Shown piece after piece: positions 33,576 through 46,289 of a stretch of 64,000 nucleotides of DNA. The stretch lies in assembly GCA_963966185.1 (NCBI GenBank), contig CAWZYM010000389.1, positions 1-64,000 on the forward strand, in the 5' to 3' direction. The DNA comes from Rhabditoides inermis (Eukaryota; Nematoda; Chromadorea; Rhabditida; Rhabditidae). Both the position numbers and the translations under genes were made by a program. Numbering within the stretch: the first letter of the stretch is position 1; each line of letters opens with the position of its first letter. The notes beneath the pieces were generated by a model. It saw nothing but the letters and a program-made list of their open reading frames with translations. It was not told the origin of the DNA and did no database searches.

Positions 33576-33764
33576 AAGGACCGTTTATACTACACAACGC
33601 GTCAACTTGACGCGCTGCGTCAAGCGTCAAAGTTGACGCCTCGCGTCAAGAATTTTGACGCCCCGCGTCAAAATTTTACGCGAGGCGTCAAAAAACAAAG
33701 GAAAAGTGATGTCACTTTGACGCAGCGCGTCAAGTTGACGCGTTGTGTAGTATAAACAGTCCTT
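33576..33764. mobile_element. Short MITE, 189 bp, built of GACGC repeats
   Basis: Terminal inverted repeats of about 47 bp (33576-33622, 33718-33764) with one mismatch. The interior repeats TGACGC..GCGTCA palindromes in changing phase. No open frame. Confidence 0.85.
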
Positions 33765-34840
33765 AATATTTAAAAAAAATCACATTGTTTAAAACTGCGA
33801 GTTGATTATGATAGCGATGAAGCGCGTTGATTGGGTGGAATGTAATGAGTTGGTGGCGGATGCTTGCATACGTTGAGCGGCGGTGGCATTGTGCCGGCCA
33901 ATCGATGTGCGTCGCCTTCGGGTAAGGATATGAGAATGAGGGAGGCAGCGAGCGACGGCAGCACTGCGATATTCGAGTGCACATATCGTGTGGTCGTCAC
34001 ACACACACACACATAGCCTCGGGCGCTGTCGCCGCCCCTTTGCCTGCGAATAGTGAGAGAAACCCACTCCGTGTGATTGTGCTGCATCGGTCAGCGACTC
34101 GTACCTATTGCATTTCTTATCGCCCATTCGGGAGTAGTTGGTCGGTGGTGGAGAAGAAGAATGATTCCTATAGGAGAGGTGAGTCGAATGACGAGTGTGA
34201 TATGGCGCGAGTAGTCTCAAGGGGAGCAAGGCGGAGTGCATTGGAAATTGAAAGAACGCAGCGCTTGTCTATGCATTCGCGAGCCATCACCAACTAAATG
34301 ATAGTTGGACAGGCGAGTCTCATGTTTTTCGATTTCGACTGGTTCGAGGTGGGATGTTTTGGTTAATGAGTTGCCCTTTATCGCTGCCTAATTATATGCT
34401 GAACACCCTCACATGTGCATTTGTTGCTGGAGACGTGATTATTTTATGTTGCCGTTAATTTATCCATTTGCAAATCGGCGTTTCCAAGACGACGCGGAAT
34501 TAAGAGAGTGTAAATATCCTCAGTCGCCATGTCTCGTTTAGGAGGCGAGAGACGAGCGCGGTAAATAAGTGAGAATTATCATGATATCCGGTTGCACCGC
34601 GACCTCGCGGCCCGCGTCCAACTCGAAAACAGTAATATAGAAATAAGAGGGAGCAAGTCGCAAACCGAATGTTGTTTTCTATTCAGTACTAGCGACGTGG
34701 CTGTGTGATGGGTGGAGTGATGTGCGGTGGTGGTGGTGTGAGCGATGTTTACCCGCATGATGTGCATGCGAAACGGGTTGAGTGATGGAATATAGATGGG
34801 CAGGTCGCAGAGAGAGAGAGAGAGAGTATTTACGAGTGTT
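33765..34840. other. Intergenic spacer upstream of the PLD-like gene
   Basis: No exon chain recognised. Ends in a GA tract (about 34808-34827) followed by tgttcag, a possible trans-splice acceptor. Confidence 0.45.
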
Positions 34841-34847
34841 CAGACGC

Positions 34848-34868
34848 ATGATGGCCGGGCGGACATGA
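34848..34868 (+). promoter_or_regulatory. Upstream ORF overlapping the PLD-like start
   Basis: ATG at 34848 opens a six-codon ORF (MMAGRT) whose TGA overlaps the main ATG as ATGA (34865-34868). It lies 4 nt after the putative trans-splice acceptor (cag 34841-34843), so it would be in the mature leader and could lower or couple translation. Confidence 0.55.
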
Positions 34869-35755
34869 CCAACTTCGAGATGGACCTGTTCGACACTCGC
34901 ATGACTCCCTACAGGAGCGAGAAGGAACGCGGCGAGGAGGAGCCCGGATGCTGCGGGTGAGTACGTGCGATATAAAAAAGGAAAGATACGTAAGGTACGG
35001 TAATGATTGAGGGCATATCTCCATGAGCAGTGGGCTAGACTAGACTGAAACATGACTAGGAAAATGAACGAGATGAAAGATGGCAATCTACTTTAATTGG
35101 TGTTTCTGTGTTTTCGATGTAATGCGATGTGATCACAACTTCACAACATTTTTCTTACTTTTTGGCATTGATTATTGTACTTTTTCTCGCAATATGTCGT
35201 GAGCGGTTACACCGAGTGTCAGCTGGCGGCCAAGCGTGTAAAACAATATAATCAGACGGTTAGCACCGTATTACAGCTGTACACTAGTGTCTATAATTGC
35301 TAATTGATATTCCTCCACCTCCTTGTCGCGGGTTACGTCAGTGTGTCAATATCGGTACGTTGGAAAAAAAGTTGGAAATGGTGTTGGCTGTTGGCTCATG
35401 GCTCTGTGAATGTAAAGTGTGATCGTGGTAAGAAATTTTGATGTGACCCTAGAATACTGACAGTAAACATTCAGACACCTGTAGGGCTACACATTTAATT
35501 TTTAAAAAAAAGGTTTTAGGTCGCACGAATGTTCTTTCTTTCGTAAAACATTTTTTTCCTTTCGTGGCGTGCTTTGACAGCGGATTGGCATAAACTAAAC
35601 ATTACATTACACTATAAATATTTTATGCTGTGACTGTGTATTAAATAACACAAACTCTCATTACTAACATTAACCCTGATTTTACTATGGAGGCCTTTCA
35701 CATACGCAAGATATTGATTCTAAAATATTGTAGACATTCAGAGCTCTTATCTTTT

Positions 35756-35817
<62 letters not shown>

Positions 35818-36695
35818 TTTGCGTGTAGATATGTTAGATTATGGTTTCAGACAAGGCGATTATATTTATGAAATCTTCACATGTGCGAGAGTGAGAGACG
35901 TTTTGCCTACGCAGGGAAAATAGTGTATGGTACGATATTATGGATTTGACAGCCGGGCAGGCGCGCGCCGCCGGCAGTCCAGCCAAACATAGAAACGATC
36001 CTATCATGATCCCCGGATTCTCTCCGACTTTTCTCTACTTGTTGATTTGTTCCCCTCTTTTCTCTATCGCCTCTACTTGCCTGTTTACTGGCTTGACTTG
36101 CGTGACAAGCGAAAGAATCGAGCGACATCGCTTCTTGCATGCGTGTCGCAAAAAATTTCTTTCAAGTCGTTTCATTACACCATCCACGATCCCCATTTTC
36201 TCTCTCACTTTGTTCTCTGCCAGCATACTCGAATGCACAATGATTGCATGTAAGTTGGTTAGTTGCGTGCACCATTGGCTAAACGATAATGACATTCAAT
36301 ATTGTGTGATACAAGCTCGTGCCGCCTCTTCAGCTTGCTTTCTTTTGTGTATATATAAAGTGCGATCGCGCTTATTTGCTCTCATTCGTGGTGCAGTGCG
36401 ATTCACATATCTTTCATAGCATTCGATTTGGCTCTTCCATATCACGTCCCGAGTTGGCTTCATATCCATTCGCACTCTGTGACTCGACTGTTTCATGTAT
36501 AAACGTGTTTGTGCGTAGCTATCTGGTGACGTATGCGTCTCTCGTCGCGCACGTGTTCGTCAACAGTAGCTGAGGCGGTCATTCCCAATCAGCTAGAACA
36601 CACAATACTCCTCGAGGAACAACCCCCATTCCGTTTACGCCTATTTGGAGCGAGCATGTGCAAGTGCGGAGGAGGGTGCGTATCATACGCTCTTT

Positions 36696-36737
<42 letters not shown>

Positions 36738-39220
36738 ACAACATCTAACAACATCTAGTTATTAAAGGCACAGGGGCACTTAGTTTTTGTTTTATTGCTT
36801 GCCCGATGGAAACACGAAACAATCAAAGAAAACGCGAAAGAACGGAGTTTCCGCGTTACTTACACGCTTACCAGCATATGCACGTGCGAAGCTTGGTAAG
36901 GTGAATTCCAACTTAGCGCCAAAATGCTTATCGTAAAGTTGAGCACTGTGCGCATCTCGTCAATATGAGTTCGGCAGCACATGTCGTTGTAGTGTTGTGG
37001 TAACGCTCACGGTTTGTGGACCATATTATCCCGCTACGTGCAATCAGTTTTGCCAAGTTCTCGATAGTAAATTTCGATGAACCTTGGTAATTCTAAACGC
37101 CTCTGTGCCTTTAACCATAACAACATCTAGTTAAGAAATTAATGTGTATATTTTTGATTATAATATTGAAGTTTGAAGTCGTTAGGTGTGTTTTTACTAG
37201 TTTGCACGAGGAATACCACGCTCAGCTAATTAGATATGCTTCACAAAACAGTGTTTTTTTTAAATATCTCGAATGAAGTGATGGCTTTTTCCCATCGATT
37301 CTAATGCCAAAATTTTTATTTGCTAAATGTAATGAGAAAATGGAAAGAAGCTTGCTTACTGGCATGCGATTATAACGCCTCCTTTCAGTTCGTCCCGAAA
37401 TCGTGTCATCAAGCCTGCGTGCCTTCCTATCTCCATTGTATCGCTGTTCATCATCGCCCTAGTGTTCCTGCCACTCTTCTCTGGTAGGTGATATTGCCAC
37501 GAAAAGCTTTCTTGAATGAACTATGCACTTGAATATATGATATTTTTTTCATAATATACATTTTTTTCAGTTCGTTGGATCTATTAAAAAAGAAAAGCTA
37601 TTATATTTTGATTTTATTTCTTTTGGCAGTCGTATTTTATACCAGAAACTTGTTCTTCAATTCCGTTACAGATGAAGACCTCGATTCACCGGACAAGTTT
37701 GCCGCTCGTTGCGATGTGAACGGTGCATGCAAGCTAGAAATGGTGGAGACGATTCCTACGAGTATGCGATTCGCGGGCGGACCAGACAACAGGGCCACCC
37801 ACGATGCATGGCTAGAGATGATCGACTCGGCCAACAAGACGCTTGAAATCGCTGTCATGTACTGGAACCTGAACGAGACTGGCTTCCCCACCACTACTAA
37901 CGTGAGTGTGTCTGACGTAGGCTTGTTTTCATAATTGCTATTCAGGGCAACGCAGTGTACCAGGCTCTGATCCGCGCGGGCCAGCGAGGGGTGAAGATCC
38001 GCATCGCACAGAACAACGCCTCCCATCTATCCACACAGGAAGAGGCGTTCTGGCTAGAGAGACAGGGACTCGCACAGGTACAATCATATGGAAATGGCTG
38101 TGGAAGAGTGTTTTTTTTAGGTTCGCTCTCTTGACTTTTCTGTGTTGATGGGAAACGGAGTGCTGCACACCAAGTTCCTGATTGCTGACATGCGGACGCT
38201 GTACGTGGGCAGTGCAAACATGGACTGGAAATCTCTTAGTGAAGTGAAGGAGCTGGGCGCTTACATCCGACATTGTCCCTGTCTCGCTGCCGACCTGTAC
38301 AAGGTGTTCGCCGCGTACTGGAGACTGGGAGAGCCGTCGGCTCGTCTCCCCATCACTTGGCCCATCTCGTTTCGTCCCAAGCATAACCTCCGAGAACCCA
38401 TGAATGTGAGCCTTGATGGGCGACAGACTGAGTGCTTCATATCGGTGAGTGCATCTTGAAGGATTTTTTATCTTGACGACTTGAGATATGTTCGTCTTGC
38501 AGTCGTCGCCGCTGCCATTCAACCCGAAGGGCAGGGAGAACGACGTGGATGCGATTGTTGGTCTGATTGCGAGGGCCAAGAGAAGGGTACAAGTGGCTGT
38601 GATGGACCTTCTACCCACTACTCTCTATATGGGAGCCAACAACACGTACTGGCCGGTTATCGAGGATGCCCTCCGAGCTGCGGCGTACAGAGGAGTGGAG
38701 GTATGTGATGGGAGAGATATGGAATGAGATGAGATGATTGCAGGTGCGTCTTCTGGTGTCGCATTGGCCACAGTCTCGCCACGAAATGTTCGTCTACCTG
38801 CAGAGTATGGAGGCTGCCAACGGAGCGTGGCCGGAGAGGAGCGGACAGAGGGGCAGCATCCATGCGGTGGGTAGGATAGAGCGGACAAGGTGGATGATCG
38901 TCTGTCTGTTTTGTTCAGAAGGTGTTTACTGTACCGGCGTCGGAAGAGCAGAAGAAAATTCCGCACGCTCGCGTCAATCACAACAAGTACATGGTCGCAG
39001 ATGACACGGCGTACATTGGCACTTCCAACTGGGCCGGAGACTATTTCATCAATACAGCTGGCGTCGGTGAGTGAATGAAGAGAGGAAAATGTACAGTTTG
39101 AATTGAGGTTTGGCGATGCGCAACGGAGAGGCGGGCAGTGCGTCGGCGCGTCTGTTGGCTGTGTTTGAGAGGGACTGGAACAGCGAGTATGCAAAGACAA
39201 TAGCCACACTCGGTCTCTAG
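34865..39220 (+). CDS. PLD3/PLD4-type membrane phospholipase D family protein
   Basis: Exons 34865..34956, 37389..37483, 37630..37901, 37946..38077, 38121..38444, 38503..38700, 38744..38866, 38919..39066, 39108..39220; 498 residues, close to PLD3 (490). Short cytosolic N-terminus, one signal-anchor helix ([20 protein letters not shown]), then a luminal domain, i.e. type II topology. Two HKD motifs are complete: [21 protein letters not shown] near residue 213 and [21 protein letters not shown] near 433. In animals PLD3/4 act in lysosomes as 5'-3' exonucleases and lipid transphosphatidylases rather than classical PLDs; the same role here is inferred by homology. Intron 1 is 2.4 kb and carries an (AT)n tract and a TTAA-type MITE; other introns are small. 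Confidence 0.92.
35761..35810 (+). repeat. (AT)25 microsatellite in PLD intron 1
   Basis: Pure AT repeat. Confidence 0.97.
36699..36732 (+). repeat. (CT)n tract in PLD intron 1
   Basis: Pure CT repeat just before the TTAA-type MITE. Confidence 0.95.
36762..37114. mobile_element. TTAA-flanked MITE (piggyBac-like), 345 bp
   Basis: TTAA at 36762-36765 and 37111-37114 brackets ends reading AGGCACAGGGGC and its near reverse complement. The 17-bp ends match the larger element at 48416-50348. The flanks also share a longer word, taacaacatctagtta, on both sides. No coding capacity. Confidence 0.75.
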
Positions 39221-39612
39221 ATTTGTGTCCACTTTTCCTAAATGTACATTTTCTTACCGACCAAATCATTTGAGATTCTCTTGTTTTCGATTCTCCCAAC
39301 ATGTTGTCTTCAAGACACTACATACTACATATGCGACCTTTTTGGGTATTGGTATTACGTTTTTTATTGAGATGAGTGAAGTTTGCAATTTGTGTATCTC
39401 CATCTTATCTTGGGTGCTGGTTTGCTCAAAGGTTGTTAATATGAAATGACGTCAGCCCCCGCGAGTCAATAAACTTTTGAAAGTCGTGAAATCTTTGTTG
39501 TCGTTGTCGGTATACTGGCTGAGGTTCATGTCCTTGTGATATTTTTATTTTATTTTAATTTGTTTGGGTTTTATTTATTTTAAATTTCATATGATATTAT
39601 AGCACTGGCAGA

Positions 39613-40495
39613 ATGAACGCAACTGCAATGCGAACGAGGGTGGGTAGGTTTGTAAATGGTGATGGTAAATGAATTAGCGTTAATGGTGTAATACCATAAT
39701 GTGGTCACGATGATTTTGTTACGATCGCATTCCAGCCGGTGAGCGAAATCCAGGCAGAACTGGCGAAACTGGAACAGCAGTACACGGAGACGATGATGAA
39801 TTTCAAGCAATGGAAGACTCAGAACAGGTGAGTTGAATAGTTGAATAGACTCACAATGTGAATTTAAGCCGCTCGCAAGGCACGGAGAAGTACAACACGT
39901 ACACGGCGAGTATCGAGGAGTGGGAGAGACAGGTAGTGCAGCAGAAGGCGACCCTCGCTCGAGAACTCGCCGCTGCCGGAGTCTCCGTCGACACGGTGCT
40001 CGGTAAGCGGTGCCGCTCATTTCCCACTAACCCAGTTCTTTTAGACCAACTGCTGTCGTCGATCAACTTCCAGGATTTTCTGTCAGCGATGATGGTGACT
40101 AGCCACAAAGACCCTAAGTTCCTTCCGCTCATACTCGCCGCGGTCAACTCACTGCAGGGAGCGCAGGGTACGGAAGGAATGACGAGAGCTGACTGATCTG
40201 TGTATTGCAGCTCCGACTGGTGCTTACCGTTTGGAGACGGTGTACGCAGCGCAGACACCGGCCATAGCGCCGCCTCTTCAGTACGCACAACCAGTCGGTG
40301 AGTGAGTGGGAAATGGTTATGTGTGAGCGTCGTGTTGCAGTCCATGCCTCGGTGTCGATGGCATCTGCTCCTTCGACATCGTCCTCCGTTCCGCGCATCT
40401 CTATGAACATCCCCCGCGCGTACCGCCCGCCATCCCCCGTTCGCGACTACCAGAACACCGCCTCTCACATGCCCTTCAAGGATTTTAGCCAGTAG
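39613..40495 (+). CDS. Unrecognised coiled-coil protein
   Basis: Exons 39613..39639, 39736..39827, 39869..40002, 40045..40167, 40211..40297, 40341..40495; 205 residues. The N-terminal half is helical and heptad-like (VSEIQAELAKLEQQYTETM, EEWERQVVQQKATLAREL). A middle segment (SINFQDFLSAMMVTSHKDP) follows, then a disordered Pro/Ser/Ala tail ending HMPFKDFSQ. I recognise no family. The 9-codon first exon was chosen because it has an acceptor-like gatattatag just upstream and keeps phase. It lies 393 bp after the PLD-like stop and 315 bp before MED7 on the same strand, so a shared transcript and a nuclear role are possible but unproven. Confidence 0.65.
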
Positions 40496-40809
40496 TCATT
40501 CCGTCGAGCACTTACCCTCAGGGTCTGTTTGTATATTGTTGTTATGATTTGCAATGGTATAAACAACGTTCTTTCAAGTGTGGCTTGTATTATTTGTGGA
40601 GGTGTATGTGGTTTGGACCCACTATTTAATATCTGGAACACACATGTTGGTGGGGCGAAGCGAAGTGACCCGATGCGACTATCGTAATGCACTCGCGTTG
40701 TTGTTGTTTACTATTTCTATTCTATTTGATTTTATACTGCCTCAATGTTTACTTTTATTTGTTACCATCTATAATATTTTCAATGATGTATTTTCAGTTT
40801 ATTGCGAGT

Positions 40810-41935
40810 ATGCAGCAGCCACCGCCGCCTCAGCAGCAGCAGCCGCCTCTCAACCCCAACCAGCCACAGATTGTACGTTTTGTGTTTTATATTTCTTTTT
40901 ACCGTATCACATAGATGATTCGAGATTTTTTGTGATGCCGAAATCATAGGTGTCGCCGTTCCCGCAACCGCCCGACTACGCACGGCTCTACACGAACGAG
41001 CGACTGCAGGTGGGGTATTGTAATCATGTTGGGTTCTTCCGAACATCTTTGCATGTGTATGCATTGCAGAACGGTTCAGCCCTTCCGCCGCCACCCGTCC
41101 AGTCGGACTTTGTGGTGTTCGGCGAAGAGTACCACCTCGACGATCACATCATCCGGTTAGCTCCTCCATCCATCCGGTATCATCAATATTTACAACGCTT
41201 TTTTCAGTTCTCTGTCGTCGCAGAAGATCCAGCAGCTTTATTCGAACAAAGCTGACTGGAAAAGCGAGCTCAAGAAGCTCAATAGGTGAGAGGAGGAGAG
41301 GGATGCGAAACTAACCAGAGAGCACCATACTTGTTCAGGTCCGTGGTAGCGGCGTTTGGCGATCTGATCGAGATGCTGATTAACTGCCCCGATCATCCAG
41401 ACAGAGCGGAAAAGATGAACGACATTGGCACGTTGTTCATAAACATGCACCATCTGATCAACGAGTACCGACCGGTGCAGGTGCTGGAAAGGGGAGGAGC
41501 GAGAGAGGGAGAGAGTATGTGTTACAGGCCCGCGACACGATCGAGTTGATGCAAAGCGAACAGCTGCGAGAGTTGCGCGCCATCACTGAGCGATTCCGCG
41601 GCCATCTGGAGACGGGCAAGACAGCATTGCGCAACTCGCTCGACCTATCCAAGCTGCAGCTAGCCGCTGTGCCGCCCATTCCGCGCGGACTCGGACTGAG
41701 CGACAGAGATGAGGAGGTGAGCATGTAACGCACATGCATCGACAAGAAATGCTCTGCAGGATGAGCCCACTACGCTCGTGAAGATGGAGTCAGGAACAGA
41801 GAAGGAGGAGAAACAAGAGGAGAAGGTGGGTGCGGTTTCCCTGTGAATGAAATGATGTGAGTGGTTCAGGCGTCGTCGACTCGCCCCGTGGTGTTGCGAC
41901 AGAGGCAGGAAAATGAGGCCGAACTGCTGCTCTAG
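40810..41935 (+). CDS. MED7: Mediator complex subunit 7
   Basis: Structural subunit of the Mediator middle module, which links activators to RNA polymerase II in the nucleus. Exons 40810..40872, 40950..41009, 41070..41155, 41208..41285, 41339..41480, 41528..41716, 41760..41825, 41870..41935 give 249 residues. The signature VSPFPQPPDYARLYTNERL opens the domain. ALPPPPV, FGEEYHLDDHIIR, LYSNKADWKSELKKLNRS, LINCPDHPDRAEKMNDI and the hallmark MHHLINEYRPVQARDT follow in the family order. An acidic, unstructured C-terminal tail extends past the usual end. A strong acceptor (tattttcag) precedes the ATG by 12 nt, consistent with trans-splicing of a downstream operon gene. Confidence 0.95.
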
Positions 41936-42367
41936 ATTGTGCTTCATATTCTTTTCGCGGTTTTAAGGATGTTTTGTAAATCAAATGGTGTTTTTACTGT
42001 TACCCCATTATCTTATGCATGCACGGGTTGTGTTATTTTTCAAAGTGATAAAACTTTCACTTAAAGATTTCACGAGTTTTTTTTTTATTTTTATGAAAGG
42101 ATCTTCGGTATTATTTATGTGGTTGGCGTGGTATAAATATAACTTTGAAAAATGTATTTGATCAGATTTAACCAAAAAAATTCTCCGAATCCTAATGCCG
42201 AATAACCGTTTTTCGCGGGAAGCTGGAAAATTTGAACGGCTCACTTTTGTACTGATCTCTTAAAACATTTTTTACAACAGTTTTTCTCGTATTTGTATGA
42301 ACGCGTTCGTCTTTTTTTTTTCGGAATATATGCACTCGCTAGCATTGTGTTGTTTTCAGAGGTTTCG

Positions 42368-44964
42368 ATGAACAACCGCAATCATTTCGGGCGTCCTTCG
42401 GCAACAGGTTCCGGTATGAAGACACCGAACAAAGCTGTTGGACTGGGTGGACGGCACTCCGTCGCCGTCCCGCCGAGTACAGGAAAGAACAGGCATGTTT
42501 ACAGCGTACACATTGACTGTTTAAATCCTGTGCAACTTGTTTTATGTTGTCATGTGCAGGTCGGACGCACCGCGCTTCTCGGTCGGAGGCCCTCCGCCGT
42601 CTGCCAGCAAGCGCAACAGCGTGTTCGGACGAGTCGTGCGTATTTACACAAATTATGCTGTCGCATGTTTTCATTATGTTCTAGTCTACGGCGCCGGTGA
42701 AAGACACTCGTCCGATGAACGACGCGAGCTACAAGGCGGCGATGGTGAAGAAGGTGTTCGACTTCCTCTGCGAGGACGACGACGGACCGCCCGTGAGTGA
42801 CTGTCTCTTATCACTCATCCCATAATCGCATTGTCAGTTCGACGTTTCGGTGGTGCGGCAGCCTTCGAAGGCGCAGTTCGTGCTCATGTTCAACCTGATC
42901 ATGGAGCACATCGACCCGCAGTTCCAGCTGCAGGCCGACAAGAAGGCGACGGTGGAAGAGGAGGTGCCCAAGATTCTCGGCGCGCTCGGATACCCCTACT
43001 CGAATTCGATCAAGACCAGCACCCTCCAGACCGTCAGTTCATTTCCATTTCACTTTCAATATTATGATTCCCTGATGATGCTATGATAGTTTGGTAGGTG
43101 GGCGCTCCGCACACGTGGCCGTACCTTCTGTCTGCTCTTTGCTGGCTGATCGACATGACAAGGGTGACTCCCCTCCACCGCTCTCCTCCCTCATCCACCC
43201 CTTGCAGATCTACGAGCAGATACACATGGACAGCATGTTCACCCAGTGCGACGACTCCTCCCTTCAAGTGGTCAGCCCGTCGCCTGGCTAGGACGGTTGT
43301 AATGGACGCATTTCAGATGCTGACGATGTTCAAGGTGAACTCGTTCCAGCAGTACCGCCCGAACCGCGCCACCGCCGCCGACGACAAGACCATCTACAGC
43401 AAGTGTCTGCAGGTGAGTGCGTACAATGGGCGTGTGGGGCATGGATGCGATTGTAGGATCTGCGCCGCAACTTCGAGGACACGTTCGACATGACATCGCA
43501 CAACAACGAGCTGCACCAGCAGGAGCAGGCGATCGCCAAAGAAATGGACGAGCTGCACAGGAGTGTGAGGCACACTTCACGTTTCCCAATTCATGCACGC
43601 TGTTCAGGAGGCCAAGTTCGTGTCGCTGAACGAGGACATTGCGCGTATCGGACAGGACGCCAAGGTGGCTGGGGCGTATGCGGACAAGCACAGGGCGGCC
43701 ATGGCCGGCATACAGCCCCTCCTCGAAAGTGCGAAGACGGACAGGGACGAGCAGAAGCAGCGCATCGAGGAGCTCAAGAAGCAGGTCGAACACAAGAAGT
43801 TCCTCATCGCAGAGCAGGTGTGTGTGTGGATATGATAAGTTACACTCATCACTGCACAGCGAAACACTAGTAACATATAGGGGCTTTTCTGACTATGAGT
43901 GAGAGTGCAGGACATGGGAGTTGCAGGCCAAGGGTGCGGACGCGATCACGGGTGCGGAGGCGCGGGCGATCGGGGTGGAGAGCGAGCAGGAGAGGGTGCG
44001 GGTGGCCGAGCTGCGCACCCGCCTCGAACAGCTCAGCAAGGAGGACTGGAAGATGAACACCGCGCTCAAGCAGCAGCTCCATGTCGTGAGTGGTTTGGTC
44101 TTGTTCTGGTTGGTAGTGCATTGTTCAACATATTTTTCCCGCATCTAATAAGGCATGTTTGTGTTGTAGGAACTGACCGAGTTCTGTCGCGTGTGTGATG
44201 AGTTGGACAGAGTGCGGTCGGATCTGTTGGAGGGAGCCGAGAACACGGCTGAGATGCGAGCCGCCGGACACAGACTGCAGCCGGCGAATGCGAAGGAACT
44301 GGCGGAGGCGTGCTCGGATGGACTGGCACACAAGATCCAGGAGGTGCGACAGGCGGCCGAGAAGAGACTGGCCTCGCTGTGCGACGAGACGGAGCGGTGC
44401 AGGGCCGAGGTGGACGAGGCGGTCGCCCACGCACACGCACTCGAAGACGAGACGGAGGCAAAGAAGCGGAACGGGGAGAGGGAGGGCAGGAAGAGGGACA
44501 GGGAGAGGGACGCGTGGGCGGCCGCCGTCGCGGAGAGACATACCGAGACGGTGCGGCTGGAGAACGAGATCGAGGCGGCCGAGATGGCCAGGCATGGAAA
44601 GGGTGAGTGGAGAGAGGGAAGGGGTGCAGTGAGAAGGATTGGACGGATGCAGAGAGTCTGCGCCGCGAGTTGGAGCGAGTGAGCGCGAGTGCGGCTGCCG
44701 AGAAGGAGGAATGGAAGGCGCTCATGGTAAGACGGAGAGGGGAGAGACATATAGATGTATGTGTGTTTAGGTGGAGTTGGACGAGAAGCTGACCGAGAAG
44801 GCGGAGCGCGTGTACGAGCGCATTCAGTCGGTCAGGGTGAGTGATTACCATTACATTATCCATGTGTTTTTTTATTGACTTTCTTGTTTCAGAAGCACCA
44901 GCAATCGATGGAGGATATAATGCTCAAGTTGGAGGAGGAGTTTGGAGAGGATGTGTTCGCATAG
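42368..44964 (+). CDS. NDC80: Kinetochore protein NDC80 (HEC1)
   Basis: Microtubule-binding subunit of the outer kinetochore NDC80 complex. Exons 42368..42492, 42560..42635, 42685..42792, 42838..43032, 43098..43163, 43208..43270, 43317..43412, 43457..43564, 43608..43817, 43927..44085, 44170..44602, 44653..44726, 44771..44836, 44893..44964; 616 residues. A basic, Ser-rich N-terminal tail (PRFSVGGPPPSASKRNS) resembles the Aurora-B-regulated tail. The CH domain contains VGAPHTWPYLLSALCWLID, the family landmark, and LGYPYSNSIKTSTLQTVGAP. The rest is long coiled coil. The intron after exon 1 can only be spliced in phase from a GC donor (42493-42494). Start of exon 10 is uncertain by a few codons. 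Acceptor-like gttttcag precedes the ATG by 8 nt. Confidence 0.93.
42493..42494 (+). other. GC splice donor in NDC80
   Basis: The next exon needs phase 2. No GT in the intron start region gives phase 2, whereas ..AACAG followed by GCATGT does, and it joins conserved tail sequence. Confidence 0.75.
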
Positions 44965-45548
44965 ACAGGCAGGAGGAGAGAGGAGATCCCTCAGGCCATA
45001 CTTGTACCATATGTTCCATGTTATTCCCCATTTTCATTACATCCATGTGCTTGTGCATTGTGTTCATTGTATTTTATGAGAGTTTTTATACACAATTGCA
45101 CAATTGCTTTAGACATATTCTGCTCGAAGAACCTTTCTTTCATAATTTAATCCCATAAATTACAAACTATTCCGCGTAGTTTATATCCGTTTGTTGACGC
45201 CTTTTCTTTCCCCGTTGCGTAAAATATGTCCATTCTTACTGAACGTCATATTTTATAATGATACATTGTCATTACATACCTAGTTCTCCCTTGAACAACT
45301 CTTTCATTACTGTTTTAGCACCGTACTGGTTGGTTTGCATACAGTATCTCAAATGTCTTATGAATTGATCGGTTTGTGCTGGTGACTTCCCCTTTACAAG
45401 ACGCGTGTGACATGAAATTTATACACTCCAACAATATTGAGAGTGACAAAACTTACCGTAACGTCTGTATATATTGAGGGGCACCAACTGTCCCATAGGA
45501 GCATTCATCTTCTTCGGTTCTGCATATCCCTTGGCATTTAATATGAAT
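44965..45548 (+). other. NDC80 3' region
   Basis: AT-rich, no coding signal; grades into repeats. Confidence 0.45.
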
Positions 45549-46126
45549 CCAGGCGATACTGATTCATGAAACGTACGTTCACTAAAAACAATGAACTGTT
45601 TTTGAACTTTTACAGAACTTCGATACGACCAACTTTAGAGTACGGGTCAGAAATTTTGTGTCACATGAGTAAAGGTTGTATTAATGATCTAGAAAAAGAT
45701 CAGCGATCTTTTACCAGAATATTATTGCCAAAAATGTCATATCCCCACCGTTTATCTGAATTGTCTCTAGAAACATTATGGTTCAGACGAGTCAAAACGG
45801 ATTTGCGTATAGTACACCGTTACCTATATGGCTATATGAATACGCAGCACATGCCTTTCACACTAGTTCCCCGAGATTCACGAGCTGCATCACTACGTTC
45901 TAATGGTCTCAAAAAAACCTACACTGCCTCTGGCTCTGAGCCAACCTTTATTTCTTCCCGAGTGGTAAACTATTGGAACAAGCTGGACCGTTCTACCGTA
46001 TGTCTATACAGTAAGAAAGAATTCAAATTCGCCCTCACCAGATTTCTTTCGCTTCACCCACTAGACGACCCACTAGGCTCTAATATATCGCGAGAGTACT
46101 ATTAGGATCGGCGCGAAGCGCCGATC
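45549..46126 (+). mobile_element. 5'-truncated LINE: reverse transcriptase C-terminal part plus 3' hairpin
   Basis: An open frame of about 180 codons (to TAG 46103-46105) encodes the thumb/C-terminal part of a CR1/jockey-group RT: FLNFYRTSIRPTLEYGSEI, LEKDQRSFTRILLPKMSYPHRL and RRVKTDLRIVHRYLYG. The palm with the YxDD motif is absent, so this is a dead fragment. A perfect 9-bp stem (46106-46126, loop gaa) begins at the base after the stop codon and is followed by gtttgggtttt. Confidence 0.8.
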
Positions 46127-46289
46127 GTTTGGGTTTTATCCAGCGGCGCGCAGAGCCGCTCGGACCGCAGGGCCGCCAAAATCGCTTGTAAATCATTCAA
46201 ATAATAAATGTTTCAGAGTTATATCATGATATTTTCTCTACATCGCCCGTTGAACAACTATAAACCAAAACAAAACATGAAACAATAGT

